In this document: in pieces, positions 56,499-64,000 of the stretch
How the letters are laid out: every line of letters starts with the position of its first letter
Position numbering within the stretch: the stretch's first letter is position 1
Source of the DNA: Methylobacillus flagellatus
GTDB lineage: Bacteria > Pseudomonadota > Gammaproteobacteria > Burkholderiales > Methylophilaceae
Length of the DNA stretch: 64,000 bases
NCBI RefSeq assembly: GCF_005502435.1
Contig: NZ_SCOU01000001.1
Coordinates: forward strand, 310,001 to 374,000
Reading direction: 5' to 3'
Translations under genes and position numbers: made by a program
Notes under the pieces: generated by a model
Told to the model about the DNA's origin: nothing
Database searches by the model: none
Seen by the model: the letters and a program-made list of their open reading frames with translations, nothing else

Positions 56499-56693
56499 AT
56501 GCAAGCCATGTTACATCCGGTCGACAACAGCAGATTGACCGACCTGCGTTCCCAACTGATCGCCGAACAACATGCGGCCACTGCGCTGATCGAACTGGCG
56601 CTTATGAAAGAATCCAAGTTGAAGGAATCCAACGATCAGGCCGAACGTCAGCGGCTGGTCAGCACCATCACCGCTTTTTGCGATTGCGTGTGA
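56499..56693 (+). CDS. 64-aa hypothetical protein
   Basis: ATG 56499 follows AAAAGGAG with good spacing. The product is helical and charged (LTDLRSQLIAEQHAATALIE, LKESNDQAERQRLVST), resembling a short coiled coil and ending FCDCV. No family recognised. Position beside the tad control region hints at regulation or an independent small protein; the strong ribosome site supports expression. Confidence 0.6.
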   Translation: MQAMLHPVDNSRLTDLRSQLIAEQHAATALIELALMKESKLKESNDQAERQRLVSTITAFCDCV

Positions 56694-56793
56694 GCTGGCC
56701 TCAAGCCGCTCCAACTGACAAAGCGACTCATTTCATGCGCTGACGGCGTGTTGCCATCAAACCAGCGAGCGCCGGTTTGACAGCATGCGAGCC

Positions 56794-57597
56794 TTAGCGT
56801 GATTTAAGCTGTTCCGTCAGGTGCGGTGCCAGCAACTGGATCATCTGCGCGAACACCTTGGGGTTGGCGGCCACGATGTTGCCGGTCTCCAGCCAGCCTT
56901 CATTACCTTCAAAGTCACCCACCATGCCACCGGCCTCCTGGATCAGCAGGCCGCCTGCTGCCACGTCCCATTTGGACAGGCCGATCTCCCAGAAACCGTC
57001 ATACCAGCCGGCAGCCACATAGGCCAGATCTAGCGCCGCAGCGCCAGGACGCCGCAGTCCAGCGGTTTTTTTGATCATGTCCTTGAACATACCCAGATAC
57101 GCCTCCAGATGTGTGAAGTCACGGAATGGCAGACCGGTGCCAATCAGCGAGTCCTGTAGTTTGGCGCGATTGCTGACGCGGATACGGCGATCATTGAGGA
57201 ACGCGCCACGGCCCTTGGTGGCCGTGAACAGATCGTTACGGTTCGGGTCGTAGACCACGGCCTGGGTCAGCTGCCCCTGTTGTTGCAGCGCGATGGAGAT
57301 ACAGTATTGCGGCAGGCCATGCAGGAAGTTGGTGGTGCCATCCAGGGGGTCGATGATCCAGACGTTGTCGGCATCCACATTGGTGTCGCCACTCTCCTCA
57401 CCGATGAAACCATGATCAGGATAGGCATCCTTGAGGGTCTCGATGATGGCGGCTTCAGCCGCATGATCGACCTCGGTGACGAAGTCGTTATAGGTCTTGC
57501 TGCGTATCTGCAGCGCGCCGATGTCCTGGGAAGCGCGGTTGATGATGGTGCCTGCACGGCGGGCGGCCTTGACGGCATTGGTCAGTATGGGATGCAT
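56794..57597 (-). CDS. suhB: Inositol-1-monophosphatase family protein SuhB
   Basis: 267 residues with the lithium-sensitive phosphatase motifs: [29 protein letters not shown] and [16 protein letters not shown]. Besides hydrolysing inositol phosphates, SuhB supports rRNA transcription antitermination in E. coli. It is divergent from trmJ, an arrangement common in proteobacteria. Confidence 0.95.
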   Translation of the reverse strand: MHPILTNAVKAARRAGTIINRASQDIGALQIRSKTYNDFVTEVDHAAEAAIIETLKDAYPDHGFIGEESGDTNVDADNVWIIDPLDGTTNFLHGLPQYCISIALQQQGQLTQAVVYDPNRNDLFTATKGRGAFLNDRRIRVSNRAKLQDSLIGTGLPFRDFTHLEAYLGMFKDMIKKTAGLRRPGAAALDLAYVAAGWYDGFWEIGLSKWDVAAGGLLIQEAGGMVGDFEGNEGWLETGNIVAANPKVFAQMIQLLAPHLTEQLKSR

Positions 57598-57693
57598 GTG
57601 GGGTTCCGCTAATGCCCGGCCGATTCGGCGGGCGCGATTGAAAGAACTGCTAAAATGCTATTTTAATGGCTAACGTCCCGACCTCCAAATATC

Positions 57694-58464
57694 ATGTCAG
57701 TTGAAGCTCAGCCGCTAGATCGGTCGCCAGATCGGTCGCTAGACCAGTTACGTATTGTACTGTGTCAAACCAGCCACCCCGGTAATATCGGCGCCGCCGC
57801 GCGCGCCATGAAAACCATGGGCCTGCACCAGCTCTATCTGGTGAGGCCGGAAGCCTTTCCGCACGAGCATGCCACGGCCATGGCCACCGGCGCTGCGGAC
57901 CTGTTGCAGACCGCCATCGTGTGCGACAGCCTGGAGCAAGCCTTGAATGGCTGCGCGCTGGCCATAGGCCTGAGTGCACGCAAGCGCCAGTTGTCGCATG
58001 AATTGCTGCCTGCTCGCGAGGCTGCACAACGTGCCTGCTCGATCGCGGCTCAAGGTCAACAAGTGGCGCTGGTGTTCGGTACCGAGATGAGCGGCTTGTC
58101 CAACGACGAACTGGACCGCTGTCAGTTGCTGGCCATGATCCCGACCAACCCGGCGTTCTCCTCGCTGAACCTGGCCGCCGCGGTACAGGTGCTGTGCTAT
58201 GAGCTGCGCATGAGTGCCGGGCTGTCCACCGTGACGCCAACCGTTGCCAATCCGCTGGCGACCAGTGATGAGCTGGAAGGCTTTTACACCCACCTGGAGC
58301 AAACCCTGATCAAGATCGGATTTTTCGACCCGAACGATCCCAAAAAACTCAGGCAGCGCATCCGCCGTATCTACGCGCGTGCGCAGCTGGAAAAAGAAGA
58401 AGTGAATATCCTGCGCGGCATATTGAAGCTCACGCAGAACCCCAGGCCACCGGAGGGCCTCTAA
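57694..58464 (+). CDS. trmJ: tRNA (Cm32/Um32) methyltransferase TrmJ
   Basis: SPOUT-family enzyme methylating the ribose at position 32 of tRNA anticodon loops. The 256-residue protein has VLCQTSHPGNIGAAARAMKTMG, ALVFGTEMSGLSNDEL and the knot motif PTNPAFSSLNLAAAVQVLCYE. It is followed six bases later by cysE. Confidence 0.93.
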   Translation: MSVEAQPLDRSPDRSLDQLRIVLCQTSHPGNIGAAARAMKTMGLHQLYLVRPEAFPHEHATAMATGAADLLQTAIVCDSLEQALNGCALAIGLSARKRQLSHELLPAREAAQRACSIAAQGQQVALVFGTEMSGLSNDELDRCQLLAMIPTNPAFSSLNLAAAVQVLCYELRMSAGLSTVTPTVANPLATSDELEGFYTHLEQTLIKIGFFDPNDPKKLRQRIRRIYARAQLEKEEVNILRGILKLTQNPRPPEGL

Positions 58465-58470
58465 AGTCTT

Positions 58471-59226
58471 ATGTTCAAACTGATCAGCGAAGATATTTCG
58501 ATTGTTTTCGAGCGTGACCCTGCCGCGCGCACGCGCTGGGAGATCATCACCACCTACCCCGGCGTGCACGCCCTGCTCATGCACCGCCTGTCGCACTGGC
58601 TGTGGCGTCAACGCCTGTACTGGCTGGCACGCTTCAGCTCGCACTTCGCGCGCTGGGTGACCGGCATCGAGATCCACCCAGGCGCCAGCATAGGCCGTCG
58701 CGTGTTCATCGACCACGGCATGGGCGTCGTGATTGGCGAAACCGCCATCATCCATGACGACTGCACGCTGTATCACGGCGTCACGCTGGGCGGCACCTCC
58801 TGGAACAAAGGCAAGCGCCACCCTACGCTGGAACAAGGCGTGGTGATAGGCGCAGGCGCAAAAGTACTTGGCCCCATCACCATAGGCGCAGGCGCCAAGA
58901 TCGGCTCCAACGCGGTGGTGGTCAAGGATGTACCGGCAGGCGCCACTGCGGTCGGCATCCCGGCACGCATCCTGGAAGATCAGGACAAGCACAAGCAACG
59001 TGATGACATGGCCGAGAAGATCGGCTTCTCTGCCTATGCGGTCAGCGACAATATGAACGACCCGATGACCAAGGCCATCCACGCCCTGCTCGACCACGCC
59101 GCCAGACAGGACCAGAAGCTGCAGGCCATGACCGAGCAACTGGCCAAACTGGGCGCTGACGTGGCCACGGATGCCGAAGTCGGCAAGGCTTTCGATGTGA
59201 ACTATCTCAACAAAATAGTTGACTAA
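58471..59226 (+). CDS. cysE: Serine O-acetyltransferase
   Basis: Makes O-acetylserine, the acceptor for sulfide in cysteine synthesis and precursor of the CysB inducer. The 251-residue protein has the left-handed beta-helix ([24 protein letters not shown]) and the active-site [15 protein letters not shown], with hexapeptide repeats. Its last codons overlap the IscR site that drives the isc operon. The C-terminus ([16 protein letters not shown]) differs from E. coli CysE. Confidence 0.94.
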   Translation: MFKLISEDISIVFERDPAARTRWEIITTYPGVHALLMHRLSHWLWRQRLYWLARFSSHFARWVTGIEIHPGASIGRRVFIDHGMGVVIGETAIIHDDCTLYHGVTLGGTSWNKGKRHPTLEQGVVIGAGAKVLGPITIGAGAKIGSNAVVVKDVPAGATAVGIPARILEDQDKHKQRDDMAEKIGFSAYAVSDNMNDPMTKAIHALLDHAARQDQKLQAMTEQLAKLGADVATDAEVGKAFDVNYLNKIVD

Positions 59227-59247
59227 AGTGTTAGGGTATTTTAAAAT
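59215..59247 (+). promoter_or_regulatory. isc promoter with type 1 IscR site
   Basis: TTGACT (59219-59224), 17 bases, TAAAAT (59242-59247) form a good sigma-70 promoter. ATAGTTGACTAAAG...TTAGGGTAT (59215-59239) matches about 21 of 25 positions of the type 1 IscR consensus, placed over the -35 as in E. coli iscR. This predicts repression by [2Fe-2S]-IscR. It begins inside the cysE coding end. Confidence 0.85.
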
Positions 59248-59344
59248 CTAGCTCTGATTTCAGCTAGTGAAAACCGCGCCAGATCTGTAGTTTCAAGCGA
59301 TGGTTTGGAGCTGGTTCTACCGCCTGAACACTTTAGGAAACCGA

Positions 59345-59884
59345 ATGCGATTAACCACCAAAGGCCGCTTTGCCGTTACGGCCATGCTCGATCTGGCCTT
59401 GCACGACGCCGACAAGCCCGTGACGCTGGCTGGCGTGAGCGAGCGCCAGAGCATTTCGCTTTCCTATCTGGAACAATTATTCAGCCGTCTGCGTCGTGGT
59501 GGCCTGGTCAAAAGCGTGCGCGGCCCGGGTGGTGGTTATCGCCTGGCCAAACTTCCTCACGAGATCACCGTGTCGCAGATCATCGCCGCTGTCGATGAAC
59601 TCATCGACGCCACGCAGTGCGGTGGCGAACAGAACTGCCATGACCACAAGCGCTGCATGACCCATGAACTGTGGGCCAGCCTCAACCACAAGATCCTCGA
59701 ATACCTTTCCGGCGTGTCGCTGGCCGATCTGGTCGCCACGCAGCGCGAAGGCAAGAAGATCACCATGACGGCCCGCGCCTGCGCGCCCGGCAGTCAAGCA
59801 GCCAGCAGCAAAGCCGCTGCTCAGGCGCATGGCGCCACAAGCAATGTAGCCGCCATCATCGATGCGCACATCGCCGCTGCCTGA
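59345..59884 (+). CDS. iscR: Fe-S cluster regulator IscR
   Basis: Rrf2-family repressor that senses Fe-S supply. ATG 59345 ([19 protein letters not shown]) gives 179 residues; upstream codons precede the promoter-proximal leader. The helix-turn-helix is near residues 10-60 ([21 protein letters not shown]), and the three cluster cysteines lie in [13 protein letters not shown], with the histidine ligand nearby. The tail is Ala/Ser-rich and likely disordered. Confidence 0.95.
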   Translation: MRLTTKGRFAVTAMLDLALHDADKPVTLAGVSERQSISLSYLEQLFSRLRRGGLVKSVRGPGGGYRLAKLPHEITVSQIIAAVDELIDATQCGGEQNCHDHKRCMTHELWASLNHKILEYLSGVSLADLVATQREGKKITMTARACAPGSQAASSKAAAQAHGATSNVAAIIDAHIAAA

Positions 59885-59888
59885 GTCC

Positions 59889-61040
59889 ATGAGCGCCACC
59901 AACCACTATTTTGATCACAACGGCACAACGCCGCTGGATACGCGCGTGCTGGAAGCCATGCTGCCGTTCCTGAGCCAGCAACACGGCAATGCCACCAGTC
60001 GCCACGCCTATGGGCGCGCTGCACGTCATGCCATCGACCAGGCCAGAGCGCAGGTCGCGCAGGCTGCCGGTGCGCATCCATCGCAAGTCATCTTTACCGC
60101 CGGCGGCACCGAGGCCAACAATCTGGCCATCACCGGCATCAGCCAGGCGGCAGGCATTGGCCATATCGCCATCAGCAGCATCGAGCACCCCTGTGTCACC
60201 CGTCCTGCCGAGGCGATGCAGGCACGTGGCTGGGCATTGAGCCGGGTGCCTGTCGATGCGGATGGCAACATCACTGCAGCGGCGGTGCAGTCCGTACTCA
60301 ACAAGGAAAGCTTGCTGCTGTCCGTGATGCTGGCCAATAACGAGACTGGCGTGATCCAGGATATCGCCGCCATCGCCGAGACCGCGCGTCGACACGGTGT
60401 GTCAGTGCATACCGATGCCGTGCAAGCACTGGGCAAGATCAAGGTGGATTTCGCCGCACTGAACGTGCATGCCATGACCTTGTCTTCACACAAGATCAAC
60501 GGTCCGCAAGGCGCAGGTGCCCTGATCGTGGATAAACGCATCGATATCCAGCCCGTACTGCTGGGTGGCGGTCAGGAAAAAGGCTTGCGCAGCGGTACCG
60601 AGAATCTCGCTGCCATCGTCGGCTTCGGCGCTGCCTGCGAACTGGTCAGTGCCGAACTGTTGCAACGCACCGCGCGCTTGCGCCAGATGCGCGAGCAGCT
60701 GGAAACCGGGCTCGCCAGCCTGGGTGCGCAGCTGTTCGGCGCCAGTGCCGAACGCCTGCCCAATACCAGCTTCTTTGCCGTACCAGAGATCGACGGCGAA
60801 ACGCTGGTGATGGCGCTGGACCGCAAAGGCTTTGCGGTGGCCAGTGGTTCCGCCTGCTCCAGCGACAGCGGCGAACCCAGCCATGTGCTGCTGGCCATGG
60901 GCGTGCAGCCAGACCTGGCGCGTGGCGCCGTGCGCGTCAGCCTGGGCGTGGACAACACCACAGAACATATCACCGCGTTCCTGCACACCTTGCAGAGCGA
61001 AGTGAACCGACTTAAAAGACTAACTGCGATTGCAGTCTGA
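59889..61040 (+). CDS. Second cysteine desulfurase (NifS/IscS-like)
   Basis: 383 residues, class V aminotransferase fold. ATG 59889 follows the iscR stop by four bases. Visible: YFDHNGTTPLDTRVLEAM, TAGGTEANNLAITG, PLP lysine in LSSHKINGPQGAGAL and the catalytic cysteine loop SGSACSSDSGEPSHVL. It is distinct from the standard iscS that follows and shorter. It may supply sulfur for other acceptors; the division of labour is unknown. Confidence 0.9.
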   Translation: MSATNHYFDHNGTTPLDTRVLEAMLPFLSQQHGNATSRHAYGRAARHAIDQARAQVAQAAGAHPSQVIFTAGGTEANNLAITGISQAAGIGHIAISSIEHPCVTRPAEAMQARGWALSRVPVDADGNITAAAVQSVLNKESLLLSVMLANNETGVIQDIAAIAETARRHGVSVHTDAVQALGKIKVDFAALNVHAMTLSSHKINGPQGAGALIVDKRIDIQPVLLGGGQEKGLRSGTENLAAIVGFGAACELVSAELLQRTARLRQMREQLETGLASLGAQLFGASAERLPNTSFFAVPEIDGETLVMALDRKGFAVASGSACSSDSGEPSHVLLAMGVQPDLARGAVRVSLGVDNTTEHITAFLHTLQSEVNRLKRLTAIAV

Positions 61041-61049
61041 GGAAAAGCA

Positions 61050-62264
61050 ATGAGCGTACATACCCCGATCTACCTGGACTACTCTGCGACTACGCCGATC
61101 GACCAACGTGTGGCCGAGAAGATGATCCCGTTCCTGACCGAACACTTCGGCAACCCGGCTTCGCGCAGCCACAGCTTCGGCTGGACCGCAGAAAAAGCCG
61201 TGGAGAACGCACGTGACGAAGTGGCCAAGCTGGTCAATGCCGACCCGCGCGAGATCGTCTGGACCTCCGGCGCCACCGAATCCAACAACCTCGCCATCAA
61301 GGGCGCAGCCAATTTCTACAGCGGCAAGGGCAAGCACATCATCACTGTGCAAACCGAGCACAAGGCAGTGATCGACGCGGTGCGCGAGCTGGAACGTGTG
61401 GGCTTCGAAGCCACTTACCTGCAACCGGAAGCGGACGGCCTGGTCGATCTGGACAAGTTCAAGGCCGCCATCCGTCCAGACACCGTGCTGGCCTCGGTGA
61501 TGATGGTCAATAACGAGATCGGCGTGATCCAGGACATCACCGCGATTGGCAATGTCTGCCGCGAGCACGGCGTGATCTTCCACGTGGATGCGGCACAAGC
61601 CACCGGCAAGGTCGTCATCGACCTGGAAACACTGCCAGTCGACCTGATGAGCTTCTCCGCACACAAGACCTATGGCCCCAAAGGCGTAGGCGCACTGTAT
61701 GTACGCCGCAAGCCGCGTATCCGCATCGAGGCACAGATGCACGGTGGCGGCCATGAACGTGGCATGCGCTCCGGCACCCTGCCCGTACACCAGATCGTCG
61801 GCATGGGCGAAGCGTTCCGCATCGCACGTGAAGAGATGGACCTTGAAAACGCACGTATCCGCCGCCTGCGTGACCGCCTGCTGAACGGCCTGCTGGAGAT
61901 CGAGGAAGTCTATGTCAATGGCGACCTCAAGCAACGCGTACCGCACAACCTCAACATCAGCTTCAACTATGTCGAAGGCGAATCGCTGATCATGGCGGTC
62001 AAGGACATTGCCGTATCCTCCGGTTCGGCCTGTACCTCGGCCAGCCTGGAACCTTCCTATGTGCTGCGCGCACTGGGCCGCTCCGACGAACTGGCGCACA
62101 GCTCGATCCGCTTCTCCATCGGCCGCTTCACCACCGAAGAAGATGTGGACTACACCATAGACCTGATGAAGAGCAAGATCGGCAAGCTGCGCGAACTGTC
62201 GCCGCTGTGGGAAATGTATCAGGACGGCATAGACTTGAATTCCGTCCAATGGGCAGCACACTAA
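61050..62264 (+). CDS. iscS: Cysteine desulfurase IscS
   Basis: 404 residues with the hallmarks of housekeeping Isc[19 protein letters not shown], the PLP lysine in [20 protein letters not shown] and the active-site cysteine in [20 protein letters not shown], ending [10 protein letters not shown]. Transfers cysteine sulfur to IscU and tRNA modification enzymes. Preceded by a near-identical class of enzyme and followed by a long hairpin before iscU. Confidence 0.96.
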   Translation: MSVHTPIYLDYSATTPIDQRVAEKMIPFLTEHFGNPASRSHSFGWTAEKAVENARDEVAKLVNADPREIVWTSGATESNNLAIKGAANFYSGKGKHIITVQTEHKAVIDAVRELERVGFEATYLQPEADGLVDLDKFKAAIRPDTVLASVMMVNNEIGVIQDITAIGNVCREHGVIFHVDAAQATGKVVIDLETLPVDLMSFSAHKTYGPKGVGALYVRRKPRIRIEAQMHGGGHERGMRSGTLPVHQIVGMGEAFRIAREEMDLENARIRRLRDRLLNGLLEIEEVYVNGDLKQRVPHNLNISFNYVEGESLIMAVKDIAVSSGSACTSASLEPSYVLRALGRSDELAHSSIRFSIGRFTTEEDVDYTIDLMKSKIGKLRELSPLWEMYQDGIDLNSVQWAAH

Positions 62265-62274
62265 TTAAAATGCC

Positions 62275-62350
62275 GTGAAAAATGAAAAGTGAAAAGTGAA
62301 AGGCGAAACCCATGCGGTTTACATTTCACGTTTCACATTTCACATTTCAC
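62275..62350. repeat. Long heptad-repeat hairpin between iscS and iscU
   Basis: The left arm (62275-62310) is five GTGAAAA-like heptads; the right arm (62316-62350) is five complementary TTTCACA-like heptads; the loop is CATGC. Pairing is imperfect but extends about 35 bp. It lies just upstream of iscU, whose ribosome site (AAGGAG) follows at 62361-62366. It could set the ratio of iscU to iscS mRNA. Confidence 0.9.
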
Positions 62351-62374
62351 CGCGACTGAATAAGGAGCATCAAA

Positions 62375-62809
62375 ATGGCATATTCCGACAAAGTACTGGA
62401 TCATTACGAGAACCCACGTAACGTGGGCTCCCTGGACAAGAACGACCCGCATGTGGGTACCGGCATGGTGGGCGCACCGGCTTGCGGCGACGTGATGAAG
62501 CTGCAGATCAAGGTCAACGACGCTGGCATCATCGAAGATGCCAAGTTCAAGACCTATGGCTGCGGCTCGGCTATCGCATCCAGCTCGCTGGTGACTGAAT
62601 GGCTGAAGGGCAAGTCTCTGGATCAGGCAGCCGAGATCAAGAATTCCGCCATCGCGGAAGAGCTGGCCTTGCCGCCGGTGAAGATCCACTGCTCCGTGCT
62701 GGCAGAAGATGCCATCAAGGCAGCCGTTGCTGACCTCAAGTCCAAGCAACCTGGTTCGACTCAAGCCAGAAATCAAGCTGGTAATCAAGCCACCAAGGAA
62801 GCTGTATAA
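62375..62809 (+). CDS. iscU: Fe-S cluster scaffold IscU
   Basis: 144 residues. Scaffold cysteines are in GAPACGDVMKLQIKV, FKTYGCGSAIASSSLVTEWL and KIHCSVLAEDAIKAA, and the HscA-binding LPPVK motif is present. The usual protein ends near residue 128; here a Gln/Ala/Thr-rich tail (GSTQARNQAGNQATKEAV) is added. AAGGAG precedes the ATG. Confidence 0.96.
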   Translation: MAYSDKVLDHYENPRNVGSLDKNDPHVGTGMVGAPACGDVMKLQIKVNDAGIIEDAKFKTYGCGSAIASSSLVTEWLKGKSLDQAAEIKNSAIAEELALPPVKIHCSVLAEDAIKAAVADLKSKQPGSTQARNQAGNQATKEAV

Positions 62810-62812
62810 GCA

Positions 62813-63136
62813 ATGGCCATCACGCTGACTGAAACTGCTGCCAGCCGCGTACGCAAGTTCCTCGACAACCGGGGCAAAGGCGTAGGCCTGCGTCTGGGCG
62901 TCAAGACCACCGGTTGTTCGGGCATGGCCTACACGCTGGAGTTCGTGGACGAACTGCATGAGGAAGACCTCGCGTTCGAAAGCCATGGCGTCAAGGTCAT
63001 CATCGACCCCAAGAGCCTGGTCTATATCGACGGTACTGAGCTGGACTTCACCAAGGAAGGCCTTAACGAAGGCTTCAAGTTCAACAACCCGAACGTGAAG
63101 GGTGAATGTGGTTGCGGTGAAAGTTTCACCGTCTAG
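62813..63136 (+). CDS. iscA: Fe-S assembly protein IscA
   Basis: 107-residue A-type carrier with the three conserved cysteines, [16 protein letters not shown] and the C-terminal GECGCGESF. Delivers clusters to targets such as aconitase-type enzymes. Starts three bases after iscU. Confidence 0.96.
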   Translation: MAITLTETAASRVRKFLDNRGKGVGLRLGVKTTGCSGMAYTLEFVDELHEEDLAFESHGVKVIIDPKSLVYIDGTELDFTKEGLNEGFKFNNPNVKGECGCGESFTV

Positions 63137-63162
63137 CACGGTGTGCCCTGCCCGCGTCGCCT

Positions 63163-63696
63163 ATGTCACCACGTCCTGCCCAAAACCACTTTGCGCTGTT
63201 TGACCTGCCTGCGCGCTTCGCCATCGATCTGGATGCGCTGAACCAGCGCTACCGTCTGATCCAGGGGGAAGTGCACCCGGACCGCTTCGCCTCCAGCCCG
63301 CCTGCCGAGCGCCTGCGTTCCATGCAACTGGCCACGCAGGCCAACACCGCCTACCAGACGCTGAAACAGCCGACTGCGCGTGCGCGCTACCTGTTGCAGC
63401 TGCATGACATCGATACCGAAGAAGAGCGCAACACCGCCATGCCGGCGGATTTTCTGATGCAGCAGCTGGAATGGCGTGAAGCCATAGAAGATGCCAATGA
63501 AGATGCGGATATAGCAGCGCTGGACAGCCTGCTAAACGAGATCAAAACCACGGGCAAGCAATGGCAGCAAGACTTGCAGCATGCCCTGGACGTAGCGCAG
63601 GATTGGCCAGCCGCCGCTGCCATCGTGCGCAAACTGAGTTTTACCGACAAGCTGCAGGACGAGATCCTGCACGCCATCTCCAGACACGAAGACTGA
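63163..63696 (+). CDS. hscB: Co-chaperone HscB
   Basis: 177-residue J-domain protein. The J motif appears as HPDRFASSPP, and the C-terminal helical domain binds IscU and stimulates HscA (NTAMPADFLMQQLEWREAIE). Order isc-hscB-hscA is standard. Confidence 0.94.
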   Translation: MSPRPAQNHFALFDLPARFAIDLDALNQRYRLIQGEVHPDRFASSPPAERLRSMQLATQANTAYQTLKQPTARARYLLQLHDIDTEEERNTAMPADFLMQQLEWREAIEDANEDADIAALDSLLNEIKTTGKQWQQDLQHALDVAQDWPAAAAIVRKLSFTDKLQDEILHAISRHED

Positions 63697-63702
63697 ACCC
63701 TC

Positions 63703-64000
63703 ATGGCCCTGTTACAAATCGCCGAACCCGGCATGAGCGCCGCCCCGCACCAGCACCGACTTGCCGTAGGCATCGATCTGGGCACCACCAATTCGCTGGT
63801 CGCCACCGTGCGCAGTGGCATGAGCACCGTGCTGCACGACGAACAGGGCCACGCCCTGCTGCCTTCGGTCGTGCATTACCGCCCGGATGGCGAGGTCAGC
63901 GTGGGCTATCCGGCACAGGCGCAACAAAGCCTGGACCCCAACAACACCATCGTCTCCGCCAAACGTTTCATGGGGCGCGGCCTCAAGGACATCGGCGTCA
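63703..64000 (+). CDS. hscA: Fe-S chaperone HscA (cut by the right edge)
   Basis: Hsp70-type ATPase partner of HscB. The first 99 residues show [18 protein letters not shown], then the phosphate loop [18 protein letters not shown] and [17 protein letters not shown]. The rest lies beyond 64000. It starts six bases after hscB. Confidence 0.94.
   Translation, partial: MALLQIAEPGMSAAPHQHRLAVGIDLGTTNSLVATVRSGMSTVLHDEQGHALLPSVVHYRPDGEVSVGYPAQAQQSLDPNNTIVSAKRFMGRGLKDIGV

Overview
The window (64 kb, moderately GC-rich, dense and mostly chromosomal) looks like a betaproteobacterial chromosome, most likely a methylotrophic Methylophilaceae-type organism. This is inferred from gene content and protein style (CysB-type regulator next to a cysI/DUF934/cysH/cysDN cluster, an isc cluster with cysE and trmJ in front, PA2779/PA2778-type pair, 7Fe ferredoxin FdxA). 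No rRNA or tRNA gene was recognised, so the placement is tentative.

Layout. 1-2385: lysS (cut by the left edge) and prfB with the RF2 programmed +1 frameshift, on the minus strand. 2600-7830: phosphate uptake cluster with two pstS paralogues, a Pho-box-like repeat array, pstC, pstA, pstB and a terminator. 7950-13500: mixed genes (a small membrane-anchored protein, an EamA exporter, dapC, a secreted hypothetical protein, a lytic transglycosylase, a DM13 protein preceded by a 31-bp triple repeat, a DUF302 protein). 13530-21230: assimilatory sulfate reduction, with divergent cysB and tauE-cysI-DUF934-cysH-cysD-cysN, then fdxA. 21250-27520 (minus): hpt, galU, hslR, a LonB-like protease, moaE, moaD and rmuC. 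27650-33950 (plus): a CHASE2/SH3/M48 envelope cluster, a PA2779/PA2778 pair and a PQQ-type sugar dehydrogenase. 34009-36753 (minus): glnE.

36880-39110 is an AT-rich accessory island. It holds two identical 138-bp MITE-like elements with perfect 21-bp inverted ends, a tandem amplification of one element end, a fragment of another end, orphan small genes, an Rhs remnant and a broken IS3-type transposase, all in one orientation. The core resumes with prfC (RF3), a Phd/VapC-type toxin-antitoxin pair, an isochorismatase-like hydrolase, DUF779 and an acetaldehyde-type dehydrogenase, and an alpha/beta hydrolase.

45794-55920 (minus) is a tad (tight adherence/Flp pilus) locus: a 47-aa Flp/TadE-like protein hidden in another frame, tadE, cpaB/rcpC, rcpA secretin, tadZ (without a recognisable P-loop lysine), tadA, tadB, tadC, a TPR protein, DUF3613 and tadG. 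No canonical Flp pilin or TadV peptidase gene is in the window. 56499-64000: a 64-aa unknown protein, suhB, trmJ, cysE, then the isc operon (iscR with a good type 1 IscR site, an extra cysteine desulfurase, iscS, a heptad-repeat hairpin, iscU, iscA, hscB, hscA cut by the right edge). CysE makes O-acetylserine for cysteine synthesis, the cys cluster supplies sulfide, and the desulfurases move cysteine sulfur into Fe-S clusters used by CysI, CysH and FdxA.
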